Assembly: GCA_024195585.1 (NCBI GenBank)
Contig: SWBL01000044.1
Span: 62,001-126,000, forward strand
Reading direction: 5' to 3'
DNA length: 64,000 bases
Source: Aureobasidium sp. EXF-3400
Taxonomy: Eukaryota > Ascomycota > Dothideomycetes > Dothideales > Saccotheciaceae
The translations under genes and the position numbers were made by a program. The notes under the pieces are model-generated. The model was not told where the DNA came from. It worked only from the letters and a program-made list of their open reading frames with translations, and made no database searches. Shown in pieces: positions 58,129 through 64,000 of this stretch (positions within the stretch are counted from its first letter, which is position 1; each line of letters begins with the position of its first letter).

Positions 58129-58775
58129 TGACCCAGCAAGATGCCATCCCGACATGAATTTAACGAAAAACAAACGGAATGACTGAAGCAGTCATCATTC
58201 ATGCAGGAAATCTAGAGCAGAGAGCCAGAAGAATCTTAGCTACTCGTTCCAGGGACATGCTACGACGTTCGCAACACTGCACCGACTTGATGACAAAGTA
58301 GAGAGTCACCAACATATCTTCTAAGATAGCAGGATTGAAACGAGCTTTTCACAGCCCATGATCGATCGTACTCGTACAGTACCGTGCTGTTGGAGTGTAC
58401 ATGTCCAGAGTCCATTGTTAGCATGTGCATGGTTTCAGGTGCCTTCTGTGATAAGTTCGTTGCCAACGTGCCTTCTCTCCTCCCGTCGCCTCTCGTTCGC
58501 CGAGCCATCTCCATTTGTATGTGGTCCAGACAATATCGCCGTCATTACAAAAAGTCATCTTGAGTACGACCGAGTGTAAGCCGCAGTGTAGGACTGCTAT
58601 TCCTCTGTCGCCGTGCACGGAATGGTCATTGAAACATGCTTGTCTTCCGAGTGCTTCTCGTGCATCCTCCAAACCCCGGACCGGCAATTCACGAGGCGTG
58701 TTGCAAACACCGACTTATTGTCGCCAGGCTAATCTCTACAGGGCAACGTCTTGAATCCTTTCTACTTGACCTTGC

Positions 58776-58788
58776 CGGTCGGACTCGG
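58776..58788 (+). promoter_or_regulatory. CGG-N7-CGG element (alternative oxidase induction motif type)
   Basis: CGG at 58776-58778 and CGG at 58786-58788 are separated by exactly seven bases, 225 bp upstream of the alternative oxidase ATG. In Neurospora the alternative oxidase induction motif bound by the AOD2/AOD5 zinc-cluster factors has this architecture. The match is direct; function is inferred. Confidence 0.6.
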
Positions 58789-58895
58789 GGCGCTTAACGG
58801 TGGCTCGGAGGAAGCCTTGACAGCTGAGCAAACATTCCGCCGACGGCGATTCTCCTGTCCGGATGCAGAATGCTTACCAGCTTATTGGATGTACA

Positions 58896-58903
58896 TATAT
58901 ATA
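58896..58903 (+). promoter_or_regulatory. TATA box of the alternative oxidase gene
   Basis: TATATATA lies about 110 bp upstream of the alternative oxidase ATG and 7 bp downstream of an inverted CCAAT box. Position and sequence fit a core promoter of an inducible gene. Confidence 0.55.
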
Positions 58904-59012
58904 GCAGCAGCCACCATAGACATTCATAACCTATACAACCAAAGCAAACCATCACACAACTACCTAAGATCTAATTTGCAAACCTCAACTTTTATATTCA
59001 CATTTTACAGCA

Positions 59013-60166
59013 ATGTACAGAACGAGGACTCTGGCAACGCCTAGAGGCGTCTGCACTTGCGCCACAGTGGTGGCCAACAGTGGAGAGAAGAGAGCCACAT
59101 TTCTCATCACGAGCTACACACAACCAAGGAAGTTCAGCACAACGCATACTCGACCTTTGAAGCAGTTCTTCCCAGCACCGGCAGATGCTCCCAGCATCAG
59201 AACCACAGAAGCAGCATGGCCACACCCAATGTGAGCAGATGAACAACCTCAACACCGATAGACCAAGGACTGACAGGATATGGCTAGTTACACCAAGGAG
59301 CAAATGGAGGCCGTCGTGATCGCACATCGAGAAGCCAAAACGTGGTCAGACTGGACAGCACTGGCTGCGATCCGTACGCTGCGATGGGGACTGGATCTTG
59401 CCACTGGCTACAAGCATGACGAAGCTGTGGCTAGCGGAGAAAAGAGTGCCAAAAATGCCAACCAGAGACACGTCATGACGGCGAGGAAATATATGATAAG
59501 AAATATCTTCCTCGAGTCAGTAGCTGGCGTGCCAGGGATGGTCGCGGGAATGCTTCGACACCTGCACTCGATGCGCCGAATGAAGAGAGACAACGGATGG
59601 ATCGAGACTCTGCTCGAAGAGTCATACAACGAGAGGATGCATCTGCTCACCTTCCTCAAGATGGGTGAACCCGGACCGTTCATGAGATTTATGGTTTTGG
59701 GCGCTCAGGGAGTCTTCTTCAACGCCATGTTCGTGGCTTACCTGGTCTCTCCTCGAACGGCACATCGCTTCGTCGGATATCTTGAAGAAGAAGCTGTGCT
59801 CACATACACACGCGAGATCGCAGATCTGGATGCCGGAAGGCTTCCAGAATGGGAGAATCTGGTTGCTCCAGATATTGCTGTCAAGTACTGGCACATGCCC
59901 GAGGGCCACCGCACAATGCGCGACTTGCTGATGTACATGTAAGTGTTACAATAACCGGACAATAAGATAACAAGAGCTGACAAGCGTCCAACAGAAGAGC
60001 AGACGAAAGCAAACATCGTGAGGTAAATCATACATTATCCAATCTTGACCAGAAGGAAGATCCCAATCCGTTTGTGTCCGAGTACAAGGACAAGACAATT
60101 CCTCATCCAGGAAAGGGGCTTCAGCATCCCAAGCCTACAGGATGGGAGAGAGCCGAGGTCATGTAG
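59013..60166 (+). CDS. Alternative oxidase, mitochondrial
   Basis: Three exons (59013-59230, 59288-59938, 59995-60166) encode 346 residues. The enzyme oxidises ubiquinol directly with oxygen on the matrix side of the inner membrane, bypassing complexes III and IV. An Arg/Ser/Thr-rich presequence (~1-50) precedes the core. All four di-iron motifs are present: [10 protein letters not shown] (Glu ~149), [19 protein letters not shown] and RADESKH, the last spanning the second intron. The first acceptor (GGCTAG, after a CTGACAGG branch) is chosen because it restores WPHP-x-YTKEQ in frame. As in other fungal forms, the regulatory Cys of plant enzymes is absent near the N-terminus. A CGG-N7-CGG element upstream suggests induction when the cytochrome path is blocked. 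Confidence 0.96.
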
Positions 60167-60586
60167 AGGAAACAAAGAAGACGTATCGAGAAGAGGAGGG
60201 AGAAGACGAAGTTGACAAGAACCATCTCAGCTCTGGTGTTGAAGATTAAAGAAGATCATTGGTGACAGGCGTTCGGGAGTGAAACTAGGTAGTTAAAGTG
60301 GGGCGTTTTTTGAGCGATCCGGGTGGGAGCTCAGAACGGATGGACGGAGCCTCCACATTTACAGTGTTGATGTGCTACTCTAGATAGCTGCTGCTGCTTT
60401 GTTTTGAGAATATCATGACGCATATTTGAGATCTTATTTGACATTCAATTGAAGCCTGCAGAATCGCGAGATTGAAAGAAATTGACTTGTTCTGGTGTTT
60501 GCCAGGCATTGCGGTTCGGATGATGAGGCAGGCAGCAGGAGCGAGCGCCCCCTTGTATCTGTACCTATTGACAAACAGCAGTCAGG
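60167..60586. other. Intergenic region
   Basis: 420 bp with the 3' flank of the alternative oxidase gene and the KAR9 promoter. No gene recognised. Confidence 0.6.
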
Positions 60587-63061
60587 ATGAGCGTCTTCAG
60601 TGTCAACAGCTCCGTCTTCAGTAGTGTCAACGAGAGGCTCGCCTACGACACAGACGGAGAAAGTTTTGTGAGCGACTACCACTTCGACAGACATACCATG
60701 CCCGAGTACAGTCCCAATCGCAGCTCTCATTCTACCCTCACCCCTCCCGACTCGTCCGACAGAACACACGACTACGACACGCTTAGCGGCGCCAATGACT
60801 TAGAAGTCTACTACAACAGCGACAACGACTACACCTCGCACCTCTCGCGCAACGGCTCCATCTCGAGCAGATACTCGATCTATTCCTTGTCGCGCGTCAG
60901 TTTCGCCAGTCAACTTGCCCAGCTCAGCTCCATCCAACTTCCCGATGCGACCTCGCTTTCCGCACGCATATCATGCATGCCCACCTCGGCCAGCGCTGCG
61001 AATGCCCTAAAAGACTCGTCAGATCAAATCAGACGCTGGATCCGGAATGCGCACACCGTTCTCGACGGCCTAGATGCAGAAGACGATGTTGAATGGGCTG
61101 CTGCTGGAGGTAGAGAAGGCTTGGATCATGTCGACCGTGCCATTGGCCGCTTCGACAAGGTCGTCAAGCTCTACATACTCTCGGTCGAAGAGCTGCACTT
61201 GCGACAGGATATTGCTACACTGCCCAAAGACCAGGTCCAGGCCAACTCGGATGACATGGATATTGTCATCAAGGAATGGCAAAAGATCAAGGACTCGTTG
61301 GCTGGCGTAAAGGAACAGGTCGAGATTGCCATGGAATGGGAAGAACTGTCAAACTCTGTCGGCACCGGAATCGCCCACGAGCTCGACGATCTGGCTGGCT
61401 TGGTTTTCGAAATGGAAGAGCAAAGACATCTGTCCGTCACGTCAGGTTCAGCAGATGCCGCCCAGCATGTCGATCTTGACGAGTTGAAACACATTGTCGA
61501 CGAGAAAGCTGGCACTAGCAAAGCTGCTCCCAACCCTCGCCTGAGTCTACCGCCTCCCTTCTCACCTACATCTACTTTGCAGACCACTCCTACCATTGGG
61601 AACATGGAAGATAATCTGCTAGCTCTCTTTGCTCGAATGCAACCTCTTAGAGCATCTCTGGACTTTCTACCGATGCGTCTATCTGTCTTCCATTGTAGAG
61701 GTAACACCATCTTCCCTACCGCTTGTCTGAATCTGGAGGGCAGGAGAGATTCTCTTGAGGCTCAATGGAAGAAACTCGAGGCTGATGCCGAGGCTTTGCG
61801 GCGCGAACTGGGCGAGGACCGTTGGCTTCTGGTCTTCCGCAATGCTGGGAGACAGGCCTTGAAGATGTGCCAATCCGTTTCGCGAAGTGTACAAAAGCTT
61901 GCGACTGCTCTCGATCATGACGAGCAGCGTACGGACCCGGCTGCGCTAGCGAAAAAGGTTGAGAGTTACGAGGCCAAGAAGAACCATTACGGTACCGCAA
62001 TTGAGAGAGTGCTTGCCATCATCGATCGCGGCGTGCTTGATCGACTGACTGTCAACGGCGAGATCCTAGGTCTCCAGTCTGACATGAAGAGGAAATGGGC
62101 GAGCATCCTAGCAGAGATGCGAGAGCTGGACTCACGCATGCTAGGAGTGAACCTCGATGTCCGGAATCAGCAGCTACGAGATTCTGTCAGTACCATTGTC
62201 TCGTCCGAGCATTCCATGACTAGCAGTTTCATGGACACGCCTAGGAGCTCGTCAGCCTCATCCGTGACCGACATGACACCTCGACGTGAGTCTCGCTTCA
62301 CCCGCTTCGTCAGCGCCATCCCACGCAAAACTCCGCAATCGAAGCCCAAGTCGTCTTTGAACCATAAAACCTCACGAGGTAATCTGGCTTCAGGCGGAGC
62401 TACATACACGCCTTATACACCCCCACCCCCAGTAGATCCGCTCGTTCGCCAGTTCAAAGCTCCAGAAAACAAGCCTCGATGGAACCTTGCAACCAACACA
62501 AGAAGCACGTCTCTCCAATCACTCCATCCTCCATCTTCAGAACCTTCCACAAATCGGAGGGTTACACTGCCTCATCGACCAACGACTCCGCACTCGACAG
62601 GCTCTAAAATTCCAACCCCGAGTTCCTTCAGCCGCAGTACAAACTCACCCGCGCCTTACTCTCCAGCTACGCCTTCACGACGCCTAGCCTCGACACCCTC
62701 GAGTTCGCCGTTGACCCCACGAGCAAACAGCCAACTGGCTTATCGATCATTTTCGTCCAATGCAAAGCCCAGGTCGACCTCATTCTCGTTACTACCAGGC
62801 GTGAACCCACCACGAGCTCCATCATCCCTTCGCAAAACCAGTTATCTATCACCCACCTTAGATAACCATGATGAAAACGAGGACTACGTGGACACAGACA
62901 GATTGGCTCCTGGCCGTCAGATCAGAGCCGTAAGTGCTATGAGTGGTGCCGGCACTGAGAGAAAGACCAGTGGAAACCTGTTTGGTTTTTCAAGGAGTCA
63001 ACAAGGTAGAAGTGGCAGCAGACTTGACACCGCCGCTTCTGCAAGTGCATTACGAGAGTAA
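60587..63061 (+). CDS. KAR9: Karyogamy/spindle-positioning protein Kar9
   Basis: A single-exon frame of 824 residues. Kar9 links cytoplasmic microtubule plus ends, through Bim1/EB1, to myosin and actin cables for nuclear positioning and spindle orientation. A Ser/Asp-rich N-terminus (~120 residues) precedes the helical Kar9 domain (~150-530; RRWIRNAHTVLDGLDAED, HVDRAIGRFDKVVKLYILSV, RKWASILAEMRELDSRMLGV). The C-terminal ~280 residues are basic, Ser/Pro-rich and disordered, with GSKIPTPSSF at ~672-681, an SxIP motif of the type that binds EB1 proteins. No intron signals interrupt it. Confidence 0.92.
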   Translation: MSVFSVNSSVFSSVNERLAYDTDGESFVSDYHFDRHTMPEYSPNRSSHSTLTPPDSSDRTHDYDTLSGANDLEVYYNSDNDYTSHLSRNGSISSRYSIYSLSRVSFASQLAQLSSIQLPDATSLSARISCMPTSASAANALKDSSDQIRRWIRNAHTVLDGLDAEDDVEWAAAGGREGLDHVDRAIGRFDKVVKLYILSVEELHLRQDIATLPKDQVQANSDDMDIVIKEWQKIKDSLAGVKEQVEIAMEWEELSNSVGTGIAHELDDLAGLVFEMEEQRHLSVTSGSADAAQHVDLDELKHIVDEKAGTSKAAPNPRLSLPPPFSPTSTLQTTPTIGNMEDNLLALFARMQPLRASLDFLPMRLSVFHCRGNTIFPTACLNLEGRRDSLEAQWKKLEADAEALRRELGEDRWLLVFRNAGRQALKMCQSVSRSVQKLATALDHDEQRTDPAALAKKVESYEAKKNHYGTAIERVLAIIDRGVLDRLTVNGEILGLQSDMKRKWASILAEMRELDSRMLGVNLDVRNQQLRDSVSTIVSSEHSMTSSFMDTPRSSSASSVTDMTPRRESRFTRFVSAIPRKTPQSKPKSSLNHKTSRGNLASGGATYTPYTPPPPVDPLVRQFKAPENKPRWNLATNTRSTSLQSLHPPSSEPSTNRRVTLPHRPTTPHSTGSKIPTPSSFSRSTNSPAPYSPATPSRRLASTPSSSPLTPRANSQLAYRSFSSNAKPRSTSFSLLPGVNPPRAPSSLRKTSYLSPTLDNHDENEDYVDTDRLAPGRQIRAVSAMSGAGTERKTSGNLFGFSRSQQGRSGSRLDTAASASALRE

Positions 63062-63954
63062 ATGGCTGCTGGACAGGTCTAGCAACGAGGCTACGATAGG
63101 GTCAGGCGTTCAAAGGGGTTCTCATGGACAGTAGCATCAATACGATCAACAGGGATAGGGTAAGGAGTTGGGAACATTGGTTTTTGTTTTTGGTCATTGT
63201 TACGTTTATCTGTAGACCGGATCAACCTGTAGATCCAGGGTATTATGCTATAACTGGCCACACAGTTGTGTCACAACAGGCATGTGTCGAAATCTCATGA
63301 GTGATAAATCTCAAAATGACCTTGTAGGGTGCAAATGTGCTCTTGTATGCTTCTCGCGCTCTTTGAGAGACTATCTAGCTTAAAGAGGCAAGTGAGATGA
63401 ACGCAATCATGTGATTTTGGCCGTTAGTGGATTTTTATCCTTTATTTTGCATTTTTTCTCCTCACCAGCACCGCCGATGTTTCGATCATTAGTGTGCATT
63501 GGTTGTGTGGCAAGGAGATAGAAAATCAGTTGTCAGAAGATAGAGGAAGAATTATATGCTAAGGGCATGGGTGGTGAACAACATGATAGCTGGAAAAAAT
63601 TGTTTGGGTGATGGCGGAGTTGTGCCATGATGGTGTTGAACTGAAGGACCACGAACATCTCTGACTTTCACATGTTTTTGGATTATTGAACTTCGAATAA
63701 ATCATTCAAGATATTCCTTGACACTTCTGCAAAAACACCTACTTGAGATAATTCTGGTTGACCTGACTAGAAATTCGATCGCTAAGGATTGTTTGCTCAT
63801 TCCAGCTTACAAGCTAGCGTGTTTGCGAGGGGCGTCCGGAGAGGCCGCGGTGTTCTGCCGGTTGCGAGCAACAACATCGCTGAGAAAAAAACTCTGATAA
63901 ACAACAAACCCAACCACAATTTTCTAGACCAGATAATTGTTCATAGACACAGCC
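63062..63954. other. Intergenic region
   Basis: 893 bp between KAR9 and the partial gene at the window edge. AT-rich with several T-tracts around 63430-63460; no coding or RNA feature recognised. Confidence 0.55.
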
Positions 63955-64000
63955 ATGGACGCATCAGCATTGCAGAACTCGCGCCGTCGTGCCAATCCTT
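63955..64000 (+). CDS. Start of an unknown gene (3' truncated)
   Basis: An ATG at 63955 opens a frame (MDASALQNSRRRANP) that runs off the window. The upstream context is leader-like (ACAACAAACCCAACCACAA, and CACAGCC just before the ATG). Only 15 codons are visible, so neither function nor reality as a gene can be settled. Confidence 0.4.
   Translation, partial: MDASALQNSRRRANP

Larger units (their letters stand above)
58129..59012. other. Alternative oxidase promoter region
   Basis: 884 bp between the acylphosphatase and alternative oxidase genes. The right part contains CGG triplets (including a CGG-N7-CGG pair), an inverted CCAAT box (ATTGG at 58884-58888) and a TATA box, listed separately. 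No other gene recognised. Confidence 0.65.

Noticed and set aside
1..64000. Secondary-metabolite cluster, CRISPR, IS elements or viral insertions
   Set aside because: No PKS, NRPS, terpene or P450 genes, no arrays of direct repeats with spacers, no terminal inverted repeats and no polymerase or integrase-like frames were found.

Overview
The window is nuclear DNA from a filamentous ascomycete (Pezizomycotina). Genes are spaced roughly every 2 kb, with short introns (about 45-105 nt), GTAAGT/GTATGT/GTGAGT donors and CTGAC or CTAAT branch sites 10-20 nt before the acceptor. The gene repertoire (KAR9, HIR1, Meu6-type PH protein, Vsb1-type SulP-cNMP transporter, alternative oxidase, BTB proteins) fits this group. 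A dothideomycete, perhaps a black yeast, is my best guess; the sequence alone does not prove it. There are no prokaryotic features, no rRNA, no recognisable tRNA and no intact transposon.

Layout. 1-2.4 kb: the 3' part of a GPI-type S41 peptidase gene and a membrane-anchored AIM6-like phosphodiesterase. 2.6-4.4 kb: a BTB protein. 5.0-9.6 kb: mitochondrial branched-chain aminotransferase, divergent from the Scy1 pseudokinase. 9.7-15.8 kb: a Pet8-like mitochondrial carrier, two unknown low-complexity proteins and a small Ser/Ala-rich GPI wall protein. 17.6-25.7 kb: V-ATPase subunit H, exosome nuclease Dis3, a Sir2-type deacetylase and ESCRT-I Vps37. 25.7-29 kb: a gene-poor stretch with several intron-like elements leading into a second BTB gene. 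29.2-35.3 kb: a LYR-motif protein, a UBTD-type ubiquitin-like protein with a one-codon first exon, and an acidic PH-domain protein. 37.6-45.6 kb: a GFA-fold protein, a SulP-STAS-cNMP transporter, GINS subunit Psf1 and an HMG-box factor. 45.6-50.9 kb: gene-poor, containing a broken reading frame. 50.9-63.1 kb: an SVOP-like MFS transporter, HIR1, acylphosphatase, alternative oxidase and KAR9. The first bases of another gene lie at the right edge.

Most genes are unlinked housekeeping functions: chromatin (SIR2, HIR1), replication (PSF1), RNA decay (DIS3), trafficking (SCY1, VPS37, VMA13) and mitochondria (BCAT, carrier, AOX, LYR). I see no biosynthetic cluster and no clear new multi-gene system. 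Exon models were built by hand from splice signals and reading-frame continuity; phases were checked to sum to complete reading frames.

The most useful observations are these: a CGG-N7-CGG motif upstream of the alternative oxidase; a perfect TGAGTCA site upstream of the aminotransferase; a one-codon first exon that creates an N-myristoylation-type N-terminus; a GC-AG intron in SCY1; a GFA-fold protein lacking a zinc cysteine; a decayed gene near 49 kb; and a probably spliced long leader or non-coding transcript at 26-27.5 kb.
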